Origin: Caryophanales bacterium
Lineage (GTDB): Bacteria > Bacillota > Bacilli > CAJFEE01
Reading direction: 5' to 3'
Assembly: GCA_029256085.1 (NCBI GenBank)
Contig: JAQSYP010000001.1
Coordinates: 310,001 to 374,000 of the forward strand
DNA length: 64,000 nt
Positions 7,638 through 17,000 of the stretch are shown piece by piece (the stretch's first letter is position 1; each line of letters opens with the position of its first letter). The translations under genes and the position numbers were made by a program. The notes below the pieces were generated by a model, which had not been told where the DNA came from, ran no database searches, and saw only the letters and a list, made by a program, of their open reading frames with translations.

Positions 7638-8071
7638 TGAGGTTGGTTGATTCAAAATACAATGTATACTATTATGCAGCAGCTTGGATGGTAGCAATTG
7701 TAGCAACAATAGGAAGTTTATTTTATAGTGAAGTAATGAATTATATTCCATGCAGCTTATGCTGGTATCAAAGGATTTTCATGTATCCATTAGTAATCTT
7801 CCTTGGTCTTGCAACTTTTTATAACGAGTCTATAATCAAAAAATACATTTTATCAGTTTCAATCCCTGGGGGATTAATTGCGTTATACCATATTGGATTA
7901 CAAAAAATACCTGCAATGAAAAAAATTGAACCTTGCAAACAAGGTGTTCCTTGTTCAACTGATTATGTTGATTATTTAGGCTTTATCACAATCCCAGTAA
8001 TGTCACTTACAGCATTTTGTCTTATTACAATTCTTATTTTCTTTGTCAAAACTTCAAAAGAAAATGATTAG
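7637..8071 (+). CDS. bdbC: Disulfide formation protein BdbC (DsbB-like)
   Basis: A 144-residue four-helix membrane protein that reoxidises BdbD and passes electrons to quinone. The two cysteine pairs of the DsbB family are present: Cys39 and Cys42 in IPCSLCWYQR (with the conserved WYQR) and Cys100 and Cys106 in EPCKQGVPCST. Short length is normal for the bacillar BdbC group. It overlaps bdbD at TAATG and is followed by a terminator. Confidence 0.92.
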   Translation: MRLVDSKYNVYYYAAAWMVAIVATIGSLFYSEVMNYIPCSLCWYQRIFMYPLVIFLGLATFYNESIIKKYILSVSIPGGLIALYHIGLQKIPAMKKIEPCKQGVPCSTDYVDYLGFITIPVMSLTAFCLITILIFFVKTSKEND

Positions 8072-8079
8072 GATAATAG

Positions 8080-8125
8080 ACTGCAGACAAATTCGAATGA
8101 TTGCGAAAATGTCTGCAGTTTTTTT
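8080..8125 (+). terminator. Terminator after bdbDC
   Basis: ACTGCAGACA (8080-8089) pairs with TGTCTGCAGT (8110-8119), followed by a run of T. Confidence 0.9.
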
Positions 8126-8144
8126 GTATTAATGTAATATAGAA

Positions 8145-8345
8145 CTAAACTTTTCTTCTTGTTAGGTTATGGAATTTACCTTCATGTGCACCAGTGCAGT
8201 ATGGAGTGTTATTCGATAAACCACATCTACATAAATAACATTCCTCATTAGTTTCCATTAAAATTCCTTCTCCATCGAGTAATTCAGCTTGTCCTGATAC
8301 TACAAGTGGCCCGTTATCCATGGCTTGTATTTTCATGTTTGACAT
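8145..8345 (-). CDS. CDGSH-type iron-sulfur domain protein
   Basis: A 66-residue protein with a single CDGSH-like zinc-finger motif: Cys39-x-Cys41, Ser44, Pro48, Cys50 and His54 (CRCGLSNNTPYCTGAH). Three cysteines and one histidine would hold a 2Fe-2S cluster. The residue after the third cysteine is Thr where the name-giving motif has Asp. The ATG at 8345 is chosen because AGGAGG lies about 9 bases before it; an ATG 24 bases upstream precedes that site. Function is unknown; a redox or Fe-S role is an inference from the motif. Confidence 0.8.
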   Translation of the reverse strand: MSNMKIQAMDNGPLVVSGQAELLDGEGILMETNEECYLCRCGLSNNTPYCTGAHEGKFHNLTRRKV

Positions 8346-8492
8346 AAATACATTTCCTCCTAATTTCATTATGATTGTAGTATTTGTTTTACGTAATTCA
8401 TTATGTATAGGTGTGACTAAAATTTTGTTTTAGTTTCAGAAAATAGTAAAATATATAAGTATAAATTAAACTTAGAGAATGGATGATACAGA

Positions 8493-9167
8493 ATGAATAA
8501 CAAAGAGTCAAAGAAACAAGAAATCCTAGATGCATTCAATTTCCGTCATGCGACGAAAGAATTTGATCCATCAAAGAAAATCTCGGATGAGGATTTCGAG
8601 TTTTTACTTGAAGTTGGCCGATTATCACCAAGTTCAGTTGGGTTTGAGCCATGGAAATTCATAGTAATTCAAAATCAAGAATTAAGAGAAAAATTAAAGG
8701 CAGTTTCATGGGGAGCACAAAAACAGCTACCAACTGCAAGTCATTATGTTGCAATTCTTGCTCGTAAAAATGTAGAGTACAATTCTGATTATGTACTTAG
8801 ACTTCAAAAAGAAGTTAAGAAAGTACCTGAGGAATTATTCGAACCAATGATGGAAAGATACAAGAATTTTCAACAAAACGATCAACACTTATTCGATACT
8901 GATAGAGCACTTTTTGATTGGTCAAGTAAGCAAACATACATAGTTCTAGGTAATATGATGAGTGCAGCTGCCCAAATAGGAATCGATTCATGCCCAATAG
9001 AAGGGTTCAACTATGATAAAGTTCGTGAAATATTCGAAGCAGAAGACCTACTTGAGGGTGGCAATTTAGATGTTTCAGTTATGGTAGCATTCGGTTATAG
9101 AATAATGGAACCGAAGCGTGAAAAAACAAGAAGATGTTTAGATGAAATTGTTCAGTGGATCTACTAA
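8493..9167 (+). CDS. NAD(P)H nitroreductase family protein (YfkO-like)
   Basis: A 224-residue FMN-dependent nitroreductase-fold enzyme. The N-terminal [12 protein letters not shown] (FMN phosphate-binding Arg/His region) and [15 protein letters not shown] motif, the central [20 protein letters not shown], and the C-terminal VAFGYR are characteristic. Length fits the YfkO/NfsB group. It likely reduces nitroaromatics or quinones using NAD(P)H; the natural substrate is unknown. It stands alone between its own promoter region and a terminator. Confidence 0.88.
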   Translation: MNNKESKKQEILDAFNFRHATKEFDPSKKISDEDFEFLLEVGRLSPSSVGFEPWKFIVIQNQELREKLKAVSWGAQKQLPTASHYVAILARKNVEYNSDYVLRLQKEVKKVPEELFEPMMERYKNFQQNDQHLFDTDRALFDWSSKQTYIVLGNMMSAAAQIGIDSCPIEGFNYDKVREIFEAEDLLEGGNLDVSVMVAFGYRIMEPKREKTRRCLDEIVQWIY

Positions 9168-9187
9168 AATTATATATATATGAATGT

Positions 9188-9216
9188 AACCTCTTTGCCA
9201 TGCAGAGAGGTTTTTA
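9188..9216 (+). terminator. Terminator after the nitroreductase gene
   Basis: AACCTCT (9188-9194) pairs with AGAGGTT (9206-9212), followed by T residues. Confidence 0.85.
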
Positions 9217-9285
9217 TATCATTTTATTAATTTCAAAAAATGTTTTATAGTAAATACATTGTAACTAAAGGAGAAGATAGAAACG

Positions 9286-9663
9286 ATGGATTTACCAAAT
9301 ATAAAAAAAGATAATAAAAATAAACTTGGAAATATAGCTTTTACAATTTTCTACTTATCATTTCCAGCTATTATGATATATAAGATTTTATTTAATGATT
9401 CTATAAACGTAACAGAGATTAAGTATTATTATAGTTCTAAAGAAGATAATTATTATTATAGAATTTACACTGATGAAAATTCATTCAGCGTTTTAGAAGA
9501 AAACTTAAAAATAGATATATATAAAGATGGATCAAATGAGTCAAAGCTAAATAAAATATCAAAAATAGGAAAGAAAGAGGAAGAGTGGAAAGTTCAATTG
9601 ACCAAGAGTAAAGCAGATGAATTACAGAAAAATAAATATGTGAAACTTTTTAAAGAGAAATAG
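9286..9663 (+). CDS. Hypothetical membrane-anchored protein upstream of ribD
   Basis: A 125-residue protein that I do not recognise. Residues 15-35 form one hydrophobic segment (IAFTIFYLSFPAIMIYKILF). The remainder is rich in Lys, Glu, Tyr and Asn, with a YYYSSKEDNYYYRIYT tract suggesting beta strands, and is probably extracytoplasmic. AAAGGAGAAG precedes the ATG. It ends 14 bases before ribD with no terminator between, so ribD is probably transcribed with it. No link to riboflavin can be inferred from its sequence. Confidence 0.6.
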   Translation: MDLPNIKKDNKNKLGNIAFTIFYLSFPAIMIYKILFNDSINVTEIKYYYSSKEDNYYYRIYTDENSFSVLEENLKIDIYKDGSNESKLNKISKIGKKEEEWKVQLTKSKADELQKNKYVKLFKEK

Positions 9664-9677
9664 AGGTGTGAATTATA

Positions 9678-10769
9678 GTGGATAATCATGAGTTTTATAT
9701 GAAGCTTGCACTACAGAATGCTTCCTCGATGCAAGGGCAAACATACCCTAACCCTCTCGTTGGGGCAGTAATAGTTAATGACAATAGAATAGTTGGAATT
9801 GGTGCTCATATGAAAGCTGGAGAGCCTCATGCAGAAATTCATGCAATAAACATGGCTGGGGATAATGTAAAGGGTGGAACTATATACGTTACACTCGAAC
9901 CGTGTTCACACCATGGAAAAACTGGTCCGTGTGCAGAAGCTATTGTAAAGGCAGGTATTTCAAAAGTAATCGTCGCAACCCTCGATCCAAATCCAATTGT
10001 ATCAGGAAGAGGAATTAAGATATTAAGAGATGCTGGTATCGAAGTAACTGTAGGTGTTTGTGAAGACGAATCGAAAAAAATGAATGAGGTTTTTACCAAA
10101 TTTATAATCCATAGAATCCCTTTTGTAACAGTGAAATCGGCAACAACTCTTGACGGGAAAATATCAGCATATACTTCAGACAGTAAATGGATAACTTCTG
10201 AAAGTGCAAGGAATGATGTACATAAATTAAGAAATGAAAATAGTGCGATTTTAGTGGGAGTTAATACTGTGATTAAAGATAATCCTGAACTCACAACTAG
10301 AATTCCGAATGGTCGTAATCCTGTTAGAATAATCCTTGATTCTACACTTAGAATCCCATTGGATTCGAAAGTAATAACAGATAAAAAAGCTAAGACATGG
10401 GTGTTTACTAGTGAAAATCACTCTTTAGAAATTAAACAAAAACTAGAAAGTTTAGGTATATCTGTCTTTGTAACAAGTGGCGAGAAAAGGGTAAATATAA
10501 AAGACACTTTGAGAATATTAGGTGAGAATTTTTTATCTTCCGTACTTGTTGAAGGCGGTGGTGAAGTAAATGCTGCATTTTTTGAAAACGGATTAGTAGA
10601 TAAAACAATTGTGTATATTGCACCTAAATTAATTGGAGGCAAGACAGCACCAACATTTTTTGAAGGTGTAGGTATTGAAAAAATGAGCGAAGCAATCGAG
10701 CTAATAGATATTGAAATTGTTAAGCTTGGCAAAGATTACAGGATTACTGGCTATCCAATTTATAATTAA
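9678..10769 (+). CDS. ribD: Bifunctional riboflavin deaminase/reductase RibD
   Basis: A 363-residue two-domain enzyme of riboflavin synthesis. The N-terminal pyrimidine deaminase has the zinc site HAE (His51, Glu53) and PCSHHGKTGPC (Cys76, Cys85). The C-terminal reductase (from about residue 147) has TLDGKIS, SKWITSE and the VEGGGEVNAAF loop. It makes 5-amino-6-ribitylamino-uracil phosphate. The start is GTG at 9678 after GAGGTG. Unlike the classic Bacillus rib operon, this gene is upstream of, and separated from, the FMN riboswitch and ribE-ribBA-ribH, and no riboswitch precedes it. Confidence 0.95.
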   Translation: MDNHEFYMKLALQNASSMQGQTYPNPLVGAVIVNDNRIVGIGAHMKAGEPHAEIHAINMAGDNVKGGTIYVTLEPCSHHGKTGPCAEAIVKAGISKVIVATLDPNPIVSGRGIKILRDAGIEVTVGVCEDESKKMNEVFTKFIIHRIPFVTVKSATTLDGKISAYTSDSKWITSESARNDVHKLRNENSAILVGVNTVIKDNPELTTRIPNGRNPVRIILDSTLRIPLDSKVITDKKAKTWVFTSENHSLEIKQKLESLGISVFVTSGEKRVNIKDTLRILGENFLSSVLVEGGGEVNAAFFENGLVDKTIVYIAPKLIGGKTAPTFFEGVGIEKMSEAIELIDIEIVKLGKDYRITGYPIYN

Positions 10770-10783
10770 GGCGGAAACTAAAA

Positions 10784-11362
10784 ATGAAATTTGGGTTCGA
10801 TGTAGACGACACTCTAATTAACTTACGAGAGCACGCATTTCACATTTATAACAAGAAGTTAAATAGTAATGTACCATTGGAGAACTTCGAATCTCTCAAA
10901 TCACTGGAAATTCATGAAGCATTCGGTTTATCTGCTCAACGAGGTGGAGAGATGTGGAATAGTTTACTAGATGAGATTTATTATACAAACTGTAGACCGT
11001 TTCCACATTCAGTCGAAACACTTAAAAGGCTTGTAGATTTAGGGCATGAAGTTTTTTATATTACAGCTCGTGAATCTAAACATCAGGATGCTACAAAAAA
11101 GTGGTTAATTGAAAACGGCTTTCCTGTTAAGGATAGTCACTTTTTTTGTGGTATGAAGGATATTGAAAAGTTGAAAATTATTACTGAGCTTCAATTAGAC
11201 TATTATTTTGATGACAAACCAGCAGTGTTAGAAAATATGTTAGATCTGCCGATAAAAATTTATGCCAAAGACAATTCGTACAATAAACAAATAGAACTGC
11301 CACGTATTACGTGTTGGTCTGAATTACAAGAAATAATAGAACAAGACAAAAAGGACAATTAA
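10784..11362 (+). CDS. HAD-family 5'-nucleotidase (NT5C-like)
   Basis: A 192-residue HAD phosphatase of the 5'(3')-deoxyribonucleotidase type. Motif I is FDVDDTL (nucleophile Asp6, acid Asp8), motif II is YITARE, and motif IV is YYFDDKP. It has the small helical cap of this group. It sits 14 bases after ribD in the same unit, which makes it a positional candidate for the phosphatase step between RibD and lumazine synthase, but the family usually acts on nucleotides, so this is only an inference. A GGCGGA-like site precedes the ATG. Confidence 0.8.
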   Translation: MKFGFDVDDTLINLREHAFHIYNKKLNSNVPLENFESLKSLEIHEAFGLSAQRGGEMWNSLLDEIYYTNCRPFPHSVETLKRLVDLGHEVFYITARESKHQDATKKWLIENGFPVKDSHFFCGMKDIEKLKIITELQLDYYFDDKPAVLENMLDLPIKIYAKDNSYNKQIELPRITCWSELQEIIEQDKKDN

Positions 11363-11367
11363 CTTTT

Positions 11368-12447
11368 ATGATCATTTTAATAGCTATATTTATTTTTATT
11401 GTTGTTGTATATGCATTTTTGAATCTATATCCTGACTTTGGAGGAAGAGTTACTAAAGAAAAACTACAGGTATACTCTAATCTAAGTTATTTTAAAAAAA
11501 ATAAGTTCGTTAATGAAGTGCATACGAGTATGGATATGTCTGTAAGATCTATGATTTCAATACTTATTGATTATATAAAAGGTAATCCTAGAAGCAAACC
11601 TAACAAAGAAATTCCAATAGAATCATATAAATTATCAAATCATCATCCGAAAATCACATGGTTCGGACACTCAACTATTTTATTAGAAATAGACGGAAAA
11701 AGGTTGTTAATAGATCCGATGTTTGGTAAAGCACCTTCTCCATTTCCTTGGCTAGGGTTAGGTAGATTTAGTAAAAAACTACCTATAGAGATTGAAGATC
11801 TTCCAAAAATAGATGCCGTTATTATTTCGCATGACCACTATGATCATCTTGATTATTATTCAATAAAAAAATTAAAGGCTAAGACTACTAAATTTTTTGT
11901 TCCACTTGGGGTAGGCATCCATTTAGAAAGATGGGATGTTGATTCTAAGAATATAAGCGAACATGGTTGGTGGGAAGAAGTTAGTTTTGATGCCTTAAAA
12001 CTTGTTTGTACTCCTTCTAGACATTTCTCAGGTAGAAGTTTAACGGACCGAGATGCTACCTTATGGTGTTCATGGACAATATTAGGAGAAAATAAGAGTA
12101 TATATTTTAGTGGTGATACTGGATATGGACCGCATTTTAAAGAAATAGGAGAAAAATACGGACCATTTGATATAACGTTACTTGAATGCGGACAATATGA
12201 TAGTCGTTGGTCTGAAATACATATGATGCCAGAACAAACCGTAGAGGCACATATTGATTTAAAGGGAAAACTATTAATTCCAATCCATTGGTCAGCATTC
12301 ATCTTATCTTTACATGACTGGAATGACCCTGTAAAGCGCGTGACTAATGCGGCTAATAGAAAGAACCAGTTTATATCAACACCGAAGATTGGTGAGCCAG
12401 TATTGCTTGGAACAGATTCTTATCCAAAAACAATTTGGTGGGAATAG
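11368..12447 (+). CDS. Membrane-anchored MBL-fold hydrolase (NAPE-PLD/RomA-like)
   Basis: A 359-residue metallo-beta-lactamase-fold protein with one N-terminal hydrophobic helix (residues 2-20). The metal ligands are present: the early WFGHST strand, SHDHYDHLD (His155, His157, Asp159, His160), PSRHFSGR, FSGDTGYG and PIHWSAF. This arrangement matches N-acyl-phosphatidylethanolamine phospholipase D-like proteins. The actual substrate in bacilli is not known. It starts 5 bases after the nucleotidase stop and is the last gene of the ribD unit. Confidence 0.82.
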   Translation: MIILIAIFIFIVVVYAFLNLYPDFGGRVTKEKLQVYSNLSYFKKNKFVNEVHTSMDMSVRSMISILIDYIKGNPRSKPNKEIPIESYKLSNHHPKITWFGHSTILLEIDGKRLLIDPMFGKAPSPFPWLGLGRFSKKLPIEIEDLPKIDAVIISHDHYDHLDYYSIKKLKAKTTKFFVPLGVGIHLERWDVDSKNISEHGWWEEVSFDALKLVCTPSRHFSGRSLTDRDATLWCSWTILGENKSIYFSGDTGYGPHFKEIGEKYGPFDITLLECGQYDSRWSEIHMMPEQTVEAHIDLKGKLLIPIHWSAFILSLHDWNDPVKRVTNAANRKNQFISTPKIGEPVLLGTDSYPKTIWWE

Positions 12448-12451
12448 ATGT

Positions 12452-12481
12452 TTGACACGCAGGGGTTATCAATGAGATATT
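12452..12481 (+). promoter_or_regulatory. Putative sigma-A promoter of the rib operon
   Basis: TTGACA (12452-12457) is spaced 18 bases from GATATT (12476-12481), which places transcription start just before the FMN riboswitch. The match in the -10 box is imperfect. Confidence 0.5.
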
Positions 12482-12500
12482 AAAAGTAATAAAACTTAAT

Positions 12501-12611
12501 ATATCTTCAGGGCAGGGTGAAATTCCCTACCGGCGGTATAGCCCGCGAGCCATATGGCAGATTCGGTTAAATTCCGAAGCCGACAGTAAAGTCTGGATGA
12601 AAGAAGATAAA
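12501..12611 (+). promoter_or_regulatory. FMN riboswitch (RFN element)
   Basis: The conserved RFN core is intact: the closing stem TATCTTC (12502-12508) with GAAGATA (12603-12609), AGGGCAGGGTGAAATTCCC, CCGGCGGTATAGCCCGCGAG, and the AATTCCGAAGCCGACAGTAAAGTC block. It senses FMN and controls the ribE-ribBA-ribH transcript through the terminator at 12659-12686. The 5' CAGGGC of the aptamer region can pair with the terminator arm, giving the alternative fold. Confidence 0.97.
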
Positions 12612-12658
12612 AACAGTTATTCTACTAATACGTATAGTAGATTATTTATGTTTATTTT

Positions 12659-12690
12659 GCCCTGAAAAAAATTTTCAGGGCTTTTTATTT
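12659..12690 (+). terminator. FMN-riboswitch-controlled terminator
   Basis: GCCCTGAAAA (12659-12668) pairs with TTTTCAGGGC (12672-12681) and is followed by TTTTTATTTT. Located between the aptamer and ribE, it is the expression platform. Confidence 0.93.
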
Positions 12691-12735
12691 TATACATAGG
12701 AAATACTAATTAAGATATGAGAGGAGGAATCATAT

Positions 12736-13386
12736 TTGTTCACGGGTTTAGTTGAAGAAATCGGCTTGGTTGAATCAATTGTTAAATCAACAAAGTCAGC
12801 CAAAATAACAATAAAAGCACGAAAAGTACTTGAGGATGTTAAATTAGGGGATAGTATTAGCACAAATGGAGTTTGCTTAACTGTAACTTCCTTTGAAAGT
12901 GGCAAGTTCTATGTAGATGTAATGGCAGAAACAATGAGACGAAGTAATTTAAATGGGTTGTATCCAGGTGCTGAAGTTAATCTAGAACGTGCATTAAGAT
13001 TAGGGGATAGATTAGGTGGGCACATTGTGAGTGGCCATATTGATGGTACGGGAATAATAAAGAAGTTTGAACAAGAAGATAATGCTGTATGGATTAATAT
13101 ATCGACTTCACCAGAAATACTAAAATACGTAGTGCAAAAAGGATCAATCGCAATTGATGGGGTTAGTTTAACCGTTGCATATGTAGATGAAACTATTTTT
13201 AAAGTATCAATAATTCCTCATACTAAAGATTTAACGACTCTATTAAGAAAAAAGATTGGTGACGAAGTAAATTTAGAGTGCGATATGATAGGGAAATATA
13301 TTGAGAAACTTTTAGGATCGAAGGAACAAGCGCCAATAAAAAGTGGTATAGATTTTAATTTTCTAAGTAAAAATGGTTTTGCGTAA
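12736..13386 (+). CDS. ribE: Riboflavin synthase RibE
   Basis: A 216-residue riboflavin synthase that dismutates two lumazine molecules to riboflavin. It shows the internal duplication of the family: MFTGLVEEIG at the N-terminus and two lumazine-binding barrels, with GVCLTV in the first and GVSLTV in the second, and GGHIVSGHIDG between. The start is TTG at 12736 after GAGGAGGA. It is the first gene after the FMN riboswitch. Confidence 0.96.
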   Translation: MFTGLVEEIGLVESIVKSTKSAKITIKARKVLEDVKLGDSISTNGVCLTVTSFESGKFYVDVMAETMRRSNLNGLYPGAEVNLERALRLGDRLGGHIVSGHIDGTGIIKKFEQEDNAVWINISTSPEILKYVVQKGSIAIDGVSLTVAYVDETIFKVSIIPHTKDLTTLLRKKIGDEVNLECDMIGKYIEKLLGSKEQAPIKSGIDFNFLSKNGFA

Positions 13387-13413
13387 TTAATTGTGATAAG
13401 GAGGACTGATATA

Positions 13414-14637
13414 ATGTATAAGTTTAATACAATTGATGAAGCAATTGAAGATATTAGATCAGGGAAAATGATTGTAGTGATAGATGATGAGGATAGGGAA
13501 AACGAAGGCGATTTACTAATGGCTGCTGAGAAAGTTACACCTGAAGCAATAAACTTTATGGCTAAACACGGACGAGGGTTAATATGTATGCCTGTAATTA
13601 GCGAGAGGCTGAAGGATCTAGACTTTGGCCCAATGGTTGTTAATAATACAGACTCGCATCAAACTGCATTTACAGTTTCAATAGATGCTGTTGGAACAAC
13701 AACTGGAATCTCTGCATTTGAGCGTTCTGATACAATTCTAAAAGTTCTAGATCCAAACGCCCATCCCAAGGATTTTAAAAGACCGGGTCATATTTTCCCA
13801 CTAGAAGCTAAAAAAGGTGGAGTTCTTAGAAGAGCTGGTCATACAGAGGCTGCAGTCGATTTAGCACAGATGGCAGGACTTTATCCTGCGGGAGTAATAT
13901 GTGAAATAATGAATGATGACGGTACGATGGCTAGAACTAATGAGTTAATGGAATATGTGAAATTACATAACCTGAAAATTATAACGATCGCCGACCTAAT
14001 ATCTTATCGAAGAGAAAAAGAGTTTCTTATAAAAAGAGTAACTGAAGCAAAAATGCCAACTGAATTTGGTGAATTTAAAATGGTGGGATTTGAAAATGTC
14101 TTGAATGGCGAACATCATGTAGCCTTAGTTAAAGGGGATATTGACAACAGTGATGAACCAGTTTTTGTTCGAGTTCACTCTGAATGTTTAACGGGTGATG
14201 CGTTTGGTTCTTTAAGGTGTGATTGTGGTGAACAGCTTGCTGCTGCTTTGAGTAAAATTGAAGCAGAAGGAAGAGGAGTTCTGTTGTATATGCGTCAAGA
14301 AGGAAGAGGAATTGGGTTAATTAATAAAATCAGGGCATATGCTCTTCAGGATCAAGGCATGGATACTGTTGAGGCAAATCTGGCACTTGGTTTTCCGGAA
14401 GATATGCGTGATTATGGGATTGGGGCGCAGATGCTAGTAGATTTAGGAGTAAAGAAAATTAATCTATTAACAAACAATCCTCGAAAAATATCAGGTTTAA
14501 CCGGATACGGCATCGAAATTGTTAATAGAGTGCCTATACAGATGAATCATAATGAAAAAAATGAACAGTATTTAAAAACAAAACAAGAAAAGCTAGGACA
14601 TATGCTAAGCTTTGAAGTAAATTTGGGAGGAAACTAA
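13414..14637 (+). CDS. ribBA: Bifunctional DHBP synthase/GTP cyclohydrolase II RibBA
   Basis: A 407-residue fusion. The N-terminal half is 3,4-dihydroxy-2-butanone-4-phosphate synthase ([22 protein letters not shown]). The C-terminal half is GTP cyclohydrolase II with the zinc cysteines in [19 protein letters not shown] and the [10 protein letters not shown] motif. These are the two entry enzymes of riboflavin synthesis. The ATG at 13414 follows AAGGAGGA by 8 bases; a further ATG 21 bases upstream would precede that site. It lies between ribE and ribH. Confidence 0.96.
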   Translation: MYKFNTIDEAIEDIRSGKMIVVIDDEDRENEGDLLMAAEKVTPEAINFMAKHGRGLICMPVISERLKDLDFGPMVVNNTDSHQTAFTVSIDAVGTTTGISAFERSDTILKVLDPNAHPKDFKRPGHIFPLEAKKGGVLRRAGHTEAAVDLAQMAGLYPAGVICEIMNDDGTMARTNELMEYVKLHNLKIITIADLISYRREKEFLIKRVTEAKMPTEFGEFKMVGFENVLNGEHHVALVKGDIDNSDEPVFVRVHSECLTGDAFGSLRCDCGEQLAAALSKIEAEGRGVLLYMRQEGRGIGLINKIRAYALQDQGMDTVEANLALGFPEDMRDYGIGAQMLVDLGVKKINLLTNNPRKISGLTGYGIEIVNRVPIQMNHNEKNEQYLKTKQEKLGHMLSFEVNLGGN

Positions 14638-14638
14638 A

Positions 14639-15100
14639 ATGAAAATTTATGAAGGAAAATTAATCTCACAAGGTTTAAAATACGGAATTATTGTCGGTCG
14701 TTTTAACGAATTTATTGGTGGAAAACTTTTGAGTGGAGCAATTGATGGATTAAAACGACACGGAGCTGAAGAAAGTGAAATTGAAGTAACTTGGGTACCA
14801 GGTGCTTTTGAAATACCACTTGTAGCTAAGAAAATAGCAAACAGCGGAAAATACGATGCTGTTATTTGTCTTGGTGCAGTAATTAGAGGTGCAACTCCAC
14901 ACTTTGATTACGTATCTAATGAAGTAACTAAAGGTGTAGCAAGCGTTTCGCTCGATTCGGAAATACCTGTAGTATTCGGTGTTTTAACCGTAGATTCTAT
15001 TGAGCAGGCAATTGAACGAGCAGGTACAAAGGCTGGAAACAAGGGCTACGAAGCAGCAGTAACTGCAATAGAAATGGCGAATTTAATTAAGCAACTGTAA
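14639..15100 (+). CDS. ribH: 6,7-dimethyl-8-ribityllumazine synthase RibH
   Basis: A 153-residue lumazine synthase that condenses the RibB and RibD pathway products and forms 60-mer shells in Bacillus. Motifs: [30 protein letters not shown] (catalytic His) and GVLTVDS. It begins 1 base after the ribBA stop with GGGAGGAA as ribosome-binding site, and closes the operon. Confidence 0.96.
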   Translation: MKIYEGKLISQGLKYGIIVGRFNEFIGGKLLSGAIDGLKRHGAEESEIEVTWVPGAFEIPLVAKKIANSGKYDAVICLGAVIRGATPHFDYVSNEVTKGVASVSLDSEIPVVFGVLTVDSIEQAIERAGTKAGNKGYEAAVTAIEMANLIKQL

Positions 15101-15113
15101 TTTGGTAAAACAG

Positions 15114-15140
15114 TCCTCATCTGTTAAGATGAGGATTTTT
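15114..15140 (+). terminator. Terminator after ribH
   Basis: TCCTCATCT (15114-15122) pairs with AGATGAGGA (15127-15135), then TTTTT. Confidence 0.92.
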
Positions 15141-15273
15141 AAATTCACAAATCCTTCCGAAAAATGACATAAATTTAGAAAATTCACAAAATGTGCATTG
15201 ATATTAACAAATTCATTATATAACCTTAAGGGGTATATAAAATTAAAATAAAACATCGGGGGATGTAATATTT

Positions 15274-16959
15274 ATGTCAATGAAGTCTAAATTTTTGCTA
15301 TTAAATGTTGTGATTTTAGTTTTATTTTTAGGGAATATTAGCTATTTGATTTATAGTTTGGATAGCGCATCTAAGAAATTAGTAGAACTAGAAAATAGAG
15401 ATCTAAAAATCACACTAGCTTCTGAAAAATTAAAATTAAACACTATTCAAGTCCAACAATGGCTAACTGACATAAGTGCAACTAGAGCACATGAAGGATA
15501 CGATGACGGCTTTGTTGAAGCAGAAGCACATGCTAATGAGTTCCGAAAAACAATAAAGGAATTAGAAAAAATTGATATTGAAAATAAAAATAATTTAAAC
15601 GAATTTTCAACTTCATTTGAATCGTATTACTTAATGGGAACTGAAATGGCAAATGCATATATAGAACATGGACCTTCTAAGGGTAATGAAATAATGGATG
15701 AGTTCGATACATTTGCTTCAGACATTAATTCAAAGATTGAAAATTACAGAGTAGAGGCAGCAAAGTCTATTGAACATAAAATAAAGAGCATTGAAGAATC
15801 CATTAGTTATGCGAAAATAATTTCAAGTATATCGGTTATCATTACATCGTTAATTACGTTAATATCTTCTTATTTATTTACTATTCCAGTTGTTAACTCG
15901 ATTAAGTATCTGAACGAGAAGAGCCAAAAGTATGCGACAGGTGATCTCTCTGATGAAATTGAAATTAACCGTAAAGATGAAGTTGGAGAACTTGCAAATG
16001 CAATGAGTATTATGCAACAAAATTTACGTAGAGTTGTACAAGACGTATCTTTAGCTTCAAATAACGTTAGTAGCAGAAGTAATGAGCTAAGTAGTGTTAC
16101 AACAGAAGTTAAAAACAGTAATATTCATATTGTAACGACGATACAGGAATTAGCATCTGGTGCTGACTCACAGGCTGCAAGTGCTAATGATCTTTTAAGA
16201 ACAATGGAAGATTTCTCTCAAAGAATAAAACTTGCATCTGATAGTGGAGAAAATATTATTAATTACTCTAATAATGTTTTAGATATGACAAAAGGCGGAA
16301 GTCATGATATGCAAACTTCTGTGAGCACTATGAAGAAAATTAACACCATTGTAAAAGAATCTGTGGAAAACGTCAGAAGTCTAGATAACGAAACTAAAGA
16401 AATTTATAAACTTGTAAATGTAATACAAGAAATTGCAACACAAACTAATTTATTATCTTTAAACGCTGCAATTGAAGCTGCTCGTGCTGGAGAACAAGGT
16501 AAAGGTTTTGCAATAGTAGCTAATGAAGTTAGAAAGCTTGCAGAACAAGTTTCTAATTCAGTATCAGATATAACAAATATAGTTACTAAAATACAAGGCG
16601 ACTCTAGTAAAGTTGTTCAAACGCTAGAATCAGGTTATGTAGATGTGGAAGAAGGTACAAAACAAATACAAATGACAGGCGAAAAGTTTGTTGAAATTGA
16701 AAACTATGTATCAGAAATGGTTAACCAAATTCATAATATTGGCAACCACTTCTCCCATTTAACAAATAGCAGTAAAGAAATGAATAGTTTTATAGAAGTA
16801 GTAGCATCTGTTACGCAAGAATCTGCTGCTGGTATAGAGGAAATATCTGCAACAATACAACAAACAAGTGCTTCTTTTGAAGATATAAGCTACAATGTAG
16901 AGCAATTGTCAAATCTTGCAAACCAACTTAATAACGAAATAAGGACTTTCAAATTATAA
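15274..16959 (+). CDS. Methyl-accepting chemotaxis protein
   Basis: A 561-residue chemoreceptor. TM1 is residues 7-27, a helical extracellular sensor of about 145 residues follows (four-helix-bundle type; ligand unknown), TM2 is about 180-200, a HAMP domain follows ([21 protein letters not shown]), and the C-terminal signalling hairpin has its tip at [20 protein letters not shown]. It ends without a receptor-methylation pentapeptide tether. TCGGGGGATG precedes the ATG. It is monocistronic and convergent with sigK. A TTGATA box lies at 15198, but no clear sigma-D promoter is seen. Confidence 0.92.
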   Translation: MSMKSKFLLLNVVILVLFLGNISYLIYSLDSASKKLVELENRDLKITLASEKLKLNTIQVQQWLTDISATRAHEGYDDGFVEAEAHANEFRKTIKELEKIDIENKNNLNEFSTSFESYYLMGTEMANAYIEHGPSKGNEIMDEFDTFASDINSKIENYRVEAAKSIEHKIKSIEESISYAKIISSISVIITSLITLISSYLFTIPVVNSIKYLNEKSQKYATGDLSDEIEINRKDEVGELANAMSIMQQNLRRVVQDVSLASNNVSSRSNELSSVTTEVKNSNIHIVTTIQELASGADSQAASANDLLRTMEDFSQRIKLASDSGENIINYSNNVLDMTKGGSHDMQTSVSTMKKINTIVKESVENVRSLDNETKEIYKLVNVIQEIATQTNLLSLNAAIEAARAGEQGKGFAIVANEVRKLAEQVSNSVSDITNIVTKIQGDSSKVVQTLESGYVDVEEGTKQIQMTGEKFVEIENYVSEMVNQIHNIGNHFSHLTNSSKEMNSFIEVVASVTQESAAGIEEISATIQQTSASFEDISYNVEQLSNLANQLNNEIRTFKL

Positions 16960-16970
16960 GACAAATGAAG

Positions 16971-17000
16971 AAAAGCTTGCGAAATTTCGCAAGCTTTTTA
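16971..17000. terminator. Bidirectional terminator between chemoreceptor and sigK
   Basis: AAAAGCTTGCGAAA pairs with TTTCGCAAGCTTTT, with A residues on one side and T residues on the other, so it can serve both convergent genes. Confidence 0.9.

Noticed and set aside
9839-10294. 151-codon minus-strand open frame inside ribD
   Set aside because: Antisense to the RibD catalytic region; no ribosome-binding site and no recognisable family.
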